Shown: in pieces, positions 25,892 through 34,031 of the stretch
Numbering within the stretch: the first letter of the stretch is position 1
How the letters are laid out: every line of letters starts with the position of its first letter
NCBI RefSeq assembly: GCF_001956985.1
Contig: NZ_CP019082.1
Span: forward strand, 2,418,001-2,482,000
Reading direction: 5' to 3'
DNA: 64,000 nt
From: Paludisphaera borealis
Lineage (GTDB): Bacteria; Planctomycetota; Planctomycetia; Isosphaerales; Isosphaeraceae
The notes under the pieces: model-generated
What the model was told of the DNA's origin: nothing
Database searches by the model: none
What the model saw: only the letters and a program-made list of their open reading frames with translations
Translations under genes and position numbers: made by a program

Positions 25892-26590
25892 CTAACGCGC
25901 GCTGAGGACGTTTCGATCCGATGATCGATCGACCCGGCCCCGATCGCCGGCCTTCCGCTCCTTGACCTCGATGGCCCGGAACTCGATGTCGCCGCCGTGG
26001 TTCTGAAGGCAGATGAAGCCTCGCAGCGGCTTCGTCTTCAGCGGCTCGAGCGCGCTCTGGTCGACGTCCTGGATCAGCTTGCCGTTGAGCGAAACGCGGA
26101 TCTTCGGTCCGATGCAGGTGACCTCGATCGTGTTCCACTGGCCGGCCGGCTTGATCGCGTTCTCCTTCGGGGCGACGTACCGGTAGAGTGAGCCGGTGCT
26201 GTGCGGCGTGGGGGGCTTCCCCGAATCGTCGGCGAGCTGGATCTCGTACGAGTAGAACGACGGCCGCGTGGCCCGCGATTGCTCGGGGTTGAAGGCGCCG
26301 GTGCGAATCCCCAGGCCGCTGTTGCAGCCGGGCGCCATCCGGAATTCGAGATGGAGCGTGAAGTCGTCGAACTCCCGCTCCTTGAACCGGAGGAACCCGA
26401 ACCCCTTGCCCTTGCACGAGAGCAGGCCGTCGTGAACCGTCCAGACCGGGACGGTCTTGCCGTCGCGCTGGAACTCCGACGCCCCCTCGGCGATCCAACC
26501 GTTCAGGCTCTTGCCGTCGAACAGCGACCGGGGCGCTTCATCATCGGGGGGATATCCCATCAACACCAAGGCGAGCAACGCGATCCGCAT
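25892..26590 (-). CDS. Secreted DUF1080 (3-keto-disaccharide hydrolase-type) domain protein, 232 aa
   Basis: The family has a concanavalin-like beta-sandwich fold and is very expanded in planctomycetes; some members cleave 3-keto-glycosides. The diagnostic start of the domain is SLFDGKSLNGWI, followed by VWTVHDGLLSCKG, DFTLHLEFRMAPGCNSGLGI, YEIQLADDSG, AGQWNTIEVTCIG and LCLQNHGG-like FICLQNHGGDIEFRAIEV at the end. The N-terminus (MRIALLALVLMG) is a short signal peptide. The extra 20 C-terminal residues after the domain are poorly ordered. It is a single gene, convergent with glnE. The sugar substrate is not deducible. Confidence 0.88.
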   Translation of the reverse strand: MRIALLALVLMGYPPDDEAPRSLFDGKSLNGWIAEGASEFQRDGKTVPVWTVHDGLLSCKGKGFGFLRFKEREFDDFTLHLEFRMAPGCNSGLGIRTGAFNPEQSRATRPSFYSYEIQLADDSGKPPTPHSTGSLYRYVAPKENAIKPAGQWNTIEVTCIGPKIRVSLNGKLIQDVDQSALEPLKTKPLRGFICLQNHGGDIEFRAIEVKERKAGDRGRVDRSSDRNVLSAR

Positions 26591-27328
26591 CGATCACCGC
26601 CGGGTCAGAGGAGTGGCGACAGAATCGCCGGATCGAGAATATGCACGAATCCCAACGCGGCCGAGGACGACCGAACGCGATCCTATCATGCCCCCCGACG
26701 ACTTGCGAGATCCTGACCAGGAGTCGCCCGTCGGCGGCTTTGTCTCATCCGATTGGGTCTCTTCTACCTTGACAGCCAGGCTTAGCTGTTTTTAATAATA
26801 GTATGGAAGCCAGATAGGCTTGATCGCTCCGTCGCACCCAGCGAAAGTCTGAAATCGAGCATGCGTCCGTTATCGGGCACGATGAGATTTCTGGTAGCGC
26901 TTATCCTTTTGCGCATGCTCGCAGCGCCCGTCGCCTTACGGTCGGACGCGCTCAGGCTCCCGGCGCGCGACCACTTCGTGGTCCGCATGTGCGCGTGGCC
27001 GGCCCAGAAGCCGCAACGCTTGACCTGTGCGTCGATCCTTTCAAGGATCTGGCGCCAACGGTGGACTCCGAACGACGATCCGCCGCTGAGTTCTCTGGTT
27101 CGTGGGTCCGCCGGCCTGACCCGCGCCTGCCTCTCTCAGCTCGTCCTGAGCTTATTTCGAAGCACGACCGCCAGCCGACTGGTCGATAGTCCGCGCTGTT
27201 GAGCCGCTTCGTCCCACCCTCCTGATGATCGGCCGTATCGAGTTTCCAGTCGGGATCCCGTGCGCGTCGTTACATTCCGACCATTCACCCCCATCTGGAA
27301 TCGCCTTTCCAACGGTGGAGACTCTCAA
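26591..27328. other. 738-base non-coding stretch upstream of the RND pump
   Basis: No convincing gene is present. Frames at 26861-27202 and 26989-27189 are open, but their products have no recognisable motif and no ribosome binding site. A sigma-70-like promoter is suggested at 26769-26799. The region may be a long regulatory leader or a decayed gene. Confidence 0.4.
26769..26799 (+). promoter_or_regulatory. Candidate sigma-70-type promoter
   Basis: A perfect TTGACA at 26769-26774 is followed after 19 bases by AATAAT at 26794-26799 (five of six matches to TATAAT), inside one of the few AT-rich patches here. The spacer is two bases longer than ideal. If it serves the RND gene the leader would be over 500 bases. 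Confidence 0.35.
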
Positions 27329-30300
27329 TTGAACGGCTTGATCCGTGCATCGCTCAGGAATCCCTACGCCGTGACCGTCTTTTGCCTGACGCTCGTCATG
27401 CTCGGAACGGTTTCGGTATACATGATCCCCATCGACATCCTGCCGGTGTTCAAGAGCCCGGCCGTGCAAGTTCTGACGTTCTACTCGGGAATGCCCGCGG
27501 CGAGCATTGAGAAGGACATCACCAACCGCATGGAACGCTGGGTCGGCCAGGCCAACGGCACGTCCCGGCAAGAGTCGCGGTCGATCGTCGGGGCGAGCAT
27601 CGTCCGCGACTTCTTCCGTAGCGGCGTCGACCCCAACGGCGCACTGACCCAGGTCAACTCGCTGGCCCTGGCAGCGGTTCCAAACCTGCCGCCGGGCACT
27701 CTTCCCCCCGTGGTCCTGCCGTTCGACCCCACGAGCATCACGCCCGTCGGCATCGTCGCGGTCGACAGTCCCGACGGCTCGCAGAACGAATCGATCCTCT
27801 ACGACGTGGGACGTTACGAAGTCCGGAACATGCTCATGAGCATCAAGGGCGCCGTGGCGCCGGTCGTCTACGGCGGGAAGATCCGGGCCGTGATGGCGTA
27901 TCTCGACCGCCAGAGGCTTCAAGCTCGGGGGCTCTCGCCGCTGGACGTCATGAACGCGCTGGACAACTACAACGTCTTTCTCCCCACCGGCGACGCCAAG
28001 ATCGGCGACGTCGATTACGCGCTCGATTCGAACTCGATGTTCGACTATCCCTCGGACATGGGAGACATCCCCCTCGGTTCCAAGATCGGCAACGTCTCCT
28101 ACCTACGGGACGTGGCGACCACCAAGGACGCGTCGTACATTCAGACGAACGTGGTGCGGATCGACGGCCGCCGCGAAGTCTACATCCCCGTCTTCCGCCA
28201 GCTTGGCTCCAGCACCCTGGCCGTCGTCAACAATGTGAAGGCGAAGCTCGACGAATTCACCTCGCGACTGACCCGCGACGGGATCGAGCTCAAGTTGGTC
28301 ATGGACCAGTCGATCTTCGTCCGCCAGGCGATCTCCAGCTTGGTCCAGGAAGGCGTGCTGGGAGCCGTCCTTTGCTCGCTGACCATCTTGCTGTTCCTCG
28401 GCCAGTGGCGAATGACCGCGATCGCCGTGATGACTCTGCCGATCTCGGTGCTCTCGGCGTGCATCCTGCTTTTCTACGCGGGCCAGACGATCAACGTCAT
28501 GACACTGGCCGGCCTCACCCTCGCAATCGGGCCGATGATCGACAGCGCGATCATCTGTCTGGAAAACACGCATCGACACCTGGGCCTGGGGGCGAGTTCC
28601 AGGGAAGCCGCCTACCTCGGCGCCAGCGAAGTGGCGCTGCCCGAGTTGGTCTCAACCCTCTGCACGTTCTTGGTGCTCGCGCCGCTGGCTCTGATGCCCG
28701 GCATGGGCGAGTTCCTGTTCATGCCGCTGACTCTGGCGGTGGCGTTCGCCATGTGCTCGGCCTACATCCTCTCGCGGACGCTGGTCCCAGCCTGCAGCGC
28801 CGCATGGCTGAGCGGTCACGGCCACGGCCAGGGGCACGGGCACGCGGAAGCGGACTCCTTGGGGAACGCGAGCGACGGCGAGAGCCGATGGTTGGCGGCA
28901 AGGGCGTTCGCTCGCTGGGAACGGATGGTCGACGGGATGTTCGAGGCGTACGCCCGAGTTTTGGAAGTGGTCCTCAGGCATCGACTCCTCGTGATCGGCG
29001 TCGGTTACGGTGCGTTGGTCCTGACGCTGTTGGTCTTCTGGCCGATCATGCGCCGGGAGTTCTACCCCGAGGTGGACGCCGGGGCGTTCGAGATGTACGT
29101 CCGGGCTCCGAGCGGCACACGGATCGAGAGGACCGAGGAGAAGATCGCCCAGATCGAGGAACTCATCAAGACGACGATCCCCAAGCACGACCTGGAGCTG
29201 TTCGTCTCCGAGATCGGAGTCAACGCCGACTGGTCGGCGGCGTACACGCCCAACTCGGGACCGATGGACGCGGTGATCAAGGTCCAGCTCAAGGAACATC
29301 GCGGCAAGTCGGCGCAAGAATACGTGCATATCGTTCGAACCGCCGTGGCGAACGACTCGCGGTTCCACAACCTCGACTTCGGCTTCGACGCCGGCGGCCT
29401 GGTTCGCGGCGCCATGAACGAGGGCAAATCGACTCCCATCAACATCCGAATCACCGGCAAGAACCAGCGGACGGCGCGCAGCGTCGCCGAGCAGATTCGC
29501 GCGCGGTGCGTCAAGATCGACGGTATCGTCGACGCGCGGATCATCCAGCGGCTCGACTATCCGGAGTACGTGATCGAGGTGAACCGGGCCAAGGCGGCCG
29601 ACCTGGGACTGACTCAGATCGACGTCATGAAGAACGTGGTCGCCGCGTTCAATTCCTCGATCCAGTTCAACAAGAAGAACTTCTGGATCGACCCGATCGG
29701 CGGCAACCAGTACTTCGTCGGCGTCCAGTATCCCGAAGGGGACATCAAGTCGATCGAGACCTTGCTGAACATACCGATCACCAGCACCGACCAGCGCAAG
29801 GCGATCCCGCTTCGCAACCTGATCACGCTCCGCAAGACCACCGTGCCGACCGAAGTGACCCACGACAACATCCAGCCGACGATCGACCTGGCGATGGGCG
29901 TTTACGGCCGCGACCTCGGCCACATCTCCGACGACGTGACCGCCGTCGTCGACGCCTTCGGCGTGAAGCAGGCGGACGGGTCGTGGCAGCCCTTCGATCC
30001 TTCGTCCAGCCGCAAGCAGCTCCTGAAAGGCTCGAAGATCGTGCTCAGCGGCGAGTACTCGCGGATGCAGGACACCTTCCGCAACCTCGGCTTCGGACTG
30101 ATCGGCGCATCGGTTCTGATTTACTTCCTGATGGTTGGTCTGGACAAGTCGTGGGTCGTCCCCTTGACCGTCATGCTGATCGTGCCGCTCTGCCTGGTCG
30201 GCATCCTGCCGGCCCTCTTCTTCACGGGGACGGCGGTGAATGTGCAGTCGCTGCTCGGGTTCATCTTCGTCGTCGGTATCAAAGTGGCCAACACGGTGTT

Positions 30301-30655
30301 GATGACCGACTTCGCCCAGGAACTCAGACACTCCGAGTCGCTCACCCCGACTCAGGCGATACTCAAGTCGGCGTCGATCCGGGTCAAGCCGGTCACGATG
30401 ACGGCGGTCGCGGCGTTCTTCGCCCTGATCCCGGGCGCCCTCGCGCTCGAGCGGGGGAGCGAGGCCAACGCCCCACTCGCCCGCGCCATCCTCGGCGGCC
30501 TGCTGGCCGGGGAGCCCGCCACCCTGTTCGTGCTCCCTTGCCTCTATTCGCTCCTGGTGCGCGACCGCGCGGGCGCCCACGACGGCGAGGGCGCTGACGA
30601 CGCGGCCCCCAACCGCGACAGCGACGAATTCGCGGTGGATGTCGACGAATACTAG
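27329..30655 (+). CDS. Efflux RND transporter permease, 1108 aa
   Basis: This is an inner-membrane pump of the resistance-nodulation-division class, which exports substrates using the proton gradient as a trimer with the next gene's adaptor and a TolC channel. The two-fold architecture is visible: TM1 at the N-terminus (NPYAVTVFCLTLVMLGTVSV), a first porter loop, TM2-6, TM7 (LLVIGVGYGALVLTLLVFWP), a second loop and TM8-12. TM4 reads LAIGPMIDSAIICLEN, with only one of the two relay aspartates of AcrB, and TM10 reads GIKVANTVLMTDFA, where the AcrB lysine position is Ala. A His-rich insert (SGHGHGQGHGHAEAD) lies near residue 493. The start is TTG 27329 with GGTGGAG eight bases upstream. The substrate is unknown. 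Confidence 0.92.
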   Translation: MNGLIRASLRNPYAVTVFCLTLVMLGTVSVYMIPIDILPVFKSPAVQVLTFYSGMPAASIEKDITNRMERWVGQANGTSRQESRSIVGASIVRDFFRSGVDPNGALTQVNSLALAAVPNLPPGTLPPVVLPFDPTSITPVGIVAVDSPDGSQNESILYDVGRYEVRNMLMSIKGAVAPVVYGGKIRAVMAYLDRQRLQARGLSPLDVMNALDNYNVFLPTGDAKIGDVDYALDSNSMFDYPSDMGDIPLGSKIGNVSYLRDVATTKDASYIQTNVVRIDGRREVYIPVFRQLGSSTLAVVNNVKAKLDEFTSRLTRDGIELKLVMDQSIFVRQAISSLVQEGVLGAVLCSLTILLFLGQWRMTAIAVMTLPISVLSACILLFYAGQTINVMTLAGLTLAIGPMIDSAIICLENTHRHLGLGASSREAAYLGASEVALPELVSTLCTFLVLAPLALMPGMGEFLFMPLTLAVAFAMCSAYILSRTLVPACSAAWLSGHGHGQGHGHAEADSLGNASDGESRWLAARAFARWERMVDGMFEAYARVLEVVLRHRLLVIGVGYGALVLTLLVFWPIMRREFYPEVDAGAFEMYVRAPSGTRIERTEEKIAQIEELIKTTIPKHDLELFVSEIGVNADWSAAYTPNSGPMDAVIKVQLKEHRGKSAQEYVHIVRTAVANDSRFHNLDFGFDAGGLVRGAMNEGKSTPINIRITGKNQRTARSVAEQIRARCVKIDGIVDARIIQRLDYPEYVIEVNRAKAADLGLTQIDVMKNVVAAFNSSIQFNKKNFWIDPIGGNQYFVGVQYPEGDIKSIETLLNIPITSTDQRKAIPLRNLITLRKTTVPTEVTHDNIQPTIDLAMGVYGRDLGHISDDVTAVVDAFGVKQADGSWQPFDPSSSRKQLLKGSKIVLSGEYSRMQDTFRNLGFGLIGASVLIYFLMVGLDKSWVVPLTVMLIVPLCLVGILPALFFTGTAVNVQSLLGFIFVVGIKVANTVLMTDFAQELRHSESLTPTQAILKSASIRVKPVTMTAVAAFFALIPGALALERGSEANAPLARAILGGLLAGEPATLFVLPCLYSLLVRDRAGAHDGEGADDAAPNRDSDEFAVDVDEY

Positions 30656-30725
30656 GATCGAAACTCTCAGCCGATGATCAATTGAAAGAATCGTTGCGGC
30701 GTCTGAAATTTGGAGGCCTTCGTCC

Positions 30726-32189
30726 GTGTCAACTGCAACAAGTACTCATGCGTCGCCTCACGCTGCTCCGGCGAAACGAGGACGGCGGCGATGGATCGTG
30801 CTCGCCGCGACGGTCGTCGCCGGTCTGAGCGCCGCGGCCTGGTACATTCACATGAAAGAGGCCGCGGCCGCGTCACGCACGGCTAGAAGCTCAAACACCC
30901 CTGAAGGGCAGGCGGCGGACGAGCCGATCCCGGTTGAAACAGTTCGGTTGACCAAGGGGGGGATCATAAGAACCTCGACCCAGATCGGCTCGGTCCACCC
31001 TTACGAGGAGGCTGACCTCTTCGCCAAGATCTCGGGCTACCTCTCGAAGCTCAACGTCAACTACGGCGATTCGGTGAAGCAAGACCAGGTCCTGGCCGAG
31101 ATCGACGATCCCGAGGTCGAGGCCGATGCGGAGAAGGCCGTGGCGGACGTGCGGCAGGCCGTGGCGGCCTCGGCCCAGACCGAGGCGTTCATCGAGGTCG
31201 CGAAGGCGGACCGGGAAGCCGCGGCCAGCGCAGTCGAACAGGCGACCTCCGAGGTCGAGCGATTCGTCTCCATGAGCTCCTACCACGGCAAGAAATTTGA
31301 ACGCTACAGACGGCTGGTCCAGAGCAAGGCGGTTCCCCAGGAGATCGCCGACGAGGAGGAGGAGAGTTATGAATCGGCCAGGTCCAACGAGCACGCGGCC
31401 CGGCATGCGGTCTTGAAAGCCAAGGCCGACCTCATCGCGGCCGAGGCCAGGATCAAGAAGGCCAAGGCCGACCTCGACGAGGCCAGGGCCAACATCTCGG
31501 TGGCCGAAGCCAAGCGAGCCAGGGCCGAGGCGCTGCTCGGGTACACCAAGATCCACTCTCCCTACGACGGCGTCGTCACCAAGCGCAACTTCTTTCGAGG
31601 GGCGTTCATCCGGTCGGCCGCCGAGGGGGGCGTCGTCCCCTTGCTGACGGTCGCCCGGACCGACAAGGTCTACGTGGTCACCGAGGTCCCCGACCGCGAC
31701 GTGCCGCTGACCGACGTCGGCGACGCGGTCGAGATCACGCTCGACGCCCTCGGGACCGAGGTCTTCAAGGCCAAGGTCTCCCGGATCGCCGAGCGGGAAG
31801 ACCCCACGTCCCGGACCATGCACACCGAGATCGATCTCCCCAACCCCGAGAATCGAATCCGCCCGGGGATGTACGGCATCGCCAAGATCATCCTCGACAT
31901 GTCCACAAAGAACTCGACCCTGCCCGCCTCCTGCCTCGTGGGGGAGTCGAGGGGGGGCCGAGCCGACGTCTACCTGATCAAGGACGGCAAGGCGAAAAAA
32001 ACGGCCGTCGCGGTCGGGGCCGACGACGGCATCCGGGTCGAGATCCTCTCCGGCGTCAATCCGGAAGACGAGGTGCTTACGAATCCCAGCTCTGTGACCG
32101 AAGGCATTCCCGTCCGCGGCATTCATCAAGAAGTGGGAGAATCCGAGCCGGCCGAAGCGTCCCCCACAGAGCACGCCCCTAACACATAA
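30726..32189 (+). CDS. RND efflux periplasmic adaptor (membrane fusion protein), 487 aa
   Basis: This connects the permease to the outer-membrane channel. A GTG start at 30726 follows GGAGG. One N-terminal membrane anchor (RRRWIVLAATVVAGLSAAAWYI, about residues 20-40) precedes the lipoyl half-motif GYLSKLNVNYGDSVKQDQVLAEID, a long alpha-helical hairpin (about 135-270, rich in Ala, Glu and Lys), the returning lipoyl part YTKIHSPYDGVVTKRN, and the beta-barrel domain with DVPLTDVGDAVEITLDALG. The helical hairpin is long, which suits tip-to-tip contact with TolC. It starts 70 bases after the permease, so the two are one operon, with outer-membrane partners on the opposite strand at 32247-35738. 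Confidence 0.92.
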   Translation: MSTATSTHASPHAAPAKRGRRRWIVLAATVVAGLSAAAWYIHMKEAAAASRTARSSNTPEGQAADEPIPVETVRLTKGGIIRTSTQIGSVHPYEEADLFAKISGYLSKLNVNYGDSVKQDQVLAEIDDPEVEADAEKAVADVRQAVAASAQTEAFIEVAKADREAAASAVEQATSEVERFVSMSSYHGKKFERYRRLVQSKAVPQEIADEEEESYESARSNEHAARHAVLKAKADLIAAEARIKKAKADLDEARANISVAEAKRARAEALLGYTKIHSPYDGVVTKRNFFRGAFIRSAAEGGVVPLLTVARTDKVYVVTEVPDRDVPLTDVGDAVEITLDALGTEVFKAKVSRIAEREDPTSRTMHTEIDLPNPENRIRPGMYGIAKIILDMSTKNSTLPASCLVGESRGGRADVYLIKDGKAKKTAVAVGADDGIRVEILSGVNPEDEVLTNPSSVTEGIPVRGIHQEVGESEPAEASPTEHAPNT

Positions 32190-32246
32190 CTTCTTGTGAC
32201 TAGGCCCCGCGAGCGGGCGCGTCGGCTTATATCAGCACAGGCCAGG

Positions 32247-33968
32247 CTAGGGCGCGGCCCGCATCGCGGCGAGCGGGGGCAAGGGCGGCGAGGCGATCGG
32301 GGCTGGCGGGATCGGCTCGGTTGCGGACTCGCCCAGCGGCGGCGGCGAACCAAGGGAGACGAACAGCCGGACCTCCGCCTTGTTGTAATCCATGACCGCC
32401 CGGATACGGTCGACTCGCGCTTGATTCAGCAACTCCAAGCTGTTGACGACTTCGATGGGTCGGCCGACCGTGTTCTTGATCCGCACCAGGTCTTCGCGGA
32501 ATCCGATCACGGCGCTGTTGAGCTGACGGGTGGTCAGAGCGACCTGCCGGCGGGAGGCCGACACCCCGGCGTAGGCCGACGCGACCTCCGTTCGGATCTC
32601 CGCGATCGCGCGCGACCTCTCGCCGACGGCCTGGCCCACCTCGGCCTGGCGGCGCTTGACGAGCGAGAGGTTGCCGGCGCCGAGGTTGCGAAGCGTCCAG
32701 AAGAGTTGCACGTCGAAATCGGTTCGACCGCCGAAATTCGAGAGTTGGGGCGGAGCCACGTTGCTGCCGCCGCCGAACGCCCCTCCGCTGAAGCCGAGCC
32801 AGAGCGTCGGGAGAAACGGACGGTACCATTCCTGCTTGCGCCGGACTTCCGCCGCCGCGACCGCGGCCCCCCTGGCCCCGACCTCGGGGCGTCCCGCGAG
32901 CGCCGCCTGGATCAGGTCCGTCAGCGGAGCGACGGGGTCGACGATCGTGGCCAGCTCGACTTTCGGCGCGACCGGTCGAACCCGCACGGACTGGTCGAGG
33001 TGAAGTCGCTGAGACAGGTGGGCCGCGGCGACCGCCACCTGCTCCTCGGCCTGCCGGATTTCGTCCACGATCAGGCTGAGCTCGGTCGCCGCGCGCTCGG
33101 CGTCCGCTTCTCGGCCCTGTTGGGCTTGAGCATAGGCGCGGGTGAGCCTTGCGACCTCCGCCGCTTGCTCGGCCGTCTCATACCGAACACCGAGGTCGGC
33201 CTCGGCGGCCAAGAGCTCGAAGTACAGTTCCGCCACCTCGAGGAGGATGTTGTTCGCCGTGGCCGACGCGCCGAATCGCGCCGCCTCAACCTGCTGCCGC
33301 GCGGCCAGCGGCTCGAAGATCGCGTCGGTCAATTCACTGAAGATGCTCACGGCGGGGACCTCCGGCGCGCTCGCCGCTATCACGCCGGCGCCGCCGCCGA
33401 AGTAAAGCGAGTTCTCGTCGAGGCTCAGAATCCGGCCCGCCGAGCGCTGGAGGTTGCCCGTATGACCGTGGTAGTTCATCCCCAGATTCAGCGAGGGCAG
33501 CAGCAAGACCATGGCCTTCTGCCGTATCGCCAGAGCCTCGCCGATCCGTTGTCGGGCTTCCGCGATCATCGGGTTTTCGATCTCAGCAAGCCGGAGCGCG
33601 GTCGTCAGATCGATGGGGTATTCTCGTTCCGCGGCCGGGATCGCGTGGATCGGATCGCCCGTCGCAAGCCTGGACGGCATTTCGGCCGCGGTCAGGACGA
33701 GTCCGACGTCCCCGACCCGCGGCTCCTCCGCGTCGGGCGTCCGAGGCCTCGACCGCCCTCGGCGCTTCGGCAGGTCGGATTTCACCTCGTCGCGCGAGGA
33801 CTCCGGCGGAGATTCACGGTGAGGCGCCTGGGAACCTTGCCAGCGCAGTTCGGTCGTCGACGTACACCCAGAGAGTATCGACGACATTAACAATGCCAGA
33901 TACGAGAGTACGACAGGTATTCGGAGCCTGGGGTCCGCGCTCCAATAATCCGCGGATGTCGTCATCAT
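32247..33968 (-). CDS. TolC-family outer-membrane channel, lipoprotein type, 573 aa
   Basis: The ATG at 33968 has GGAGGG about six bases upstream. The signal peptide ends in a lipobox (LLMSSILSGC), so the protein is probably lipid-anchored, like OprM. The OEP domain is repeated twice: DLTTALRLAEIENPMIAEARQR opens the first half and APLTDLIQAALAGRPEVGARG the second, with long helices (YFELLAAEADLGVRYETAEQ, AYAGVSASRRQVALTTRQLN) that build the periplasmic tunnel. FGGGSNVAPPQLSNFGGRTD is shared with the upstream paralogue. The end lies 58 bases from the convergent adaptor stop, which places it as a partner of that pump. Confidence 0.9.
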   Translation of the reverse strand: MMTTSADYWSADPRLRIPVVLSYLALLMSSILSGCTSTTELRWQGSQAPHRESPPESSRDEVKSDLPKRRGRSRPRTPDAEEPRVGDVGLVLTAAEMPSRLATGDPIHAIPAAEREYPIDLTTALRLAEIENPMIAEARQRIGEALAIRQKAMVLLLPSLNLGMNYHGHTGNLQRSAGRILSLDENSLYFGGGAGVIAASAPEVPAVSIFSELTDAIFEPLAARQQVEAARFGASATANNILLEVAELYFELLAAEADLGVRYETAEQAAEVARLTRAYAQAQQGREADAERAATELSLIVDEIRQAEEQVAVAAAHLSQRLHLDQSVRVRPVAPKVELATIVDPVAPLTDLIQAALAGRPEVGARGAAVAAAEVRRKQEWYRPFLPTLWLGFSGGAFGGGSNVAPPQLSNFGGRTDFDVQLFWTLRNLGAGNLSLVKRRQAEVGQAVGERSRAIAEIRTEVASAYAGVSASRRQVALTTRQLNSAVIGFREDLVRIKNTVGRPIEVVNSLELLNQARVDRIRAVMDYNKAEVRLFVSLGSPPPLGESATEPIPPAPIASPPLPPLAAMRAAP

Positions 33969-34031
33969 CGCCCCCTCCAAACATTGGCTTCCACGTCTTC
34001 TCATTCCTCCTTGTTCCTTGCGTCGGTCGAC

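Noticed and set aside
26861-27202. Open frame with a signal-like N-terminus (MRFLVALILLRMLAAPVA)
   Set aside because: No ribosome binding site, no domain, and an Arg/Ser-rich remainder. Probably chance.
28372-30597. Long open frames on both strands over the RND permease
   Set aside because: The RND frame has continuous family homology. The others are Arg/Pro-rich shadows without motifs.
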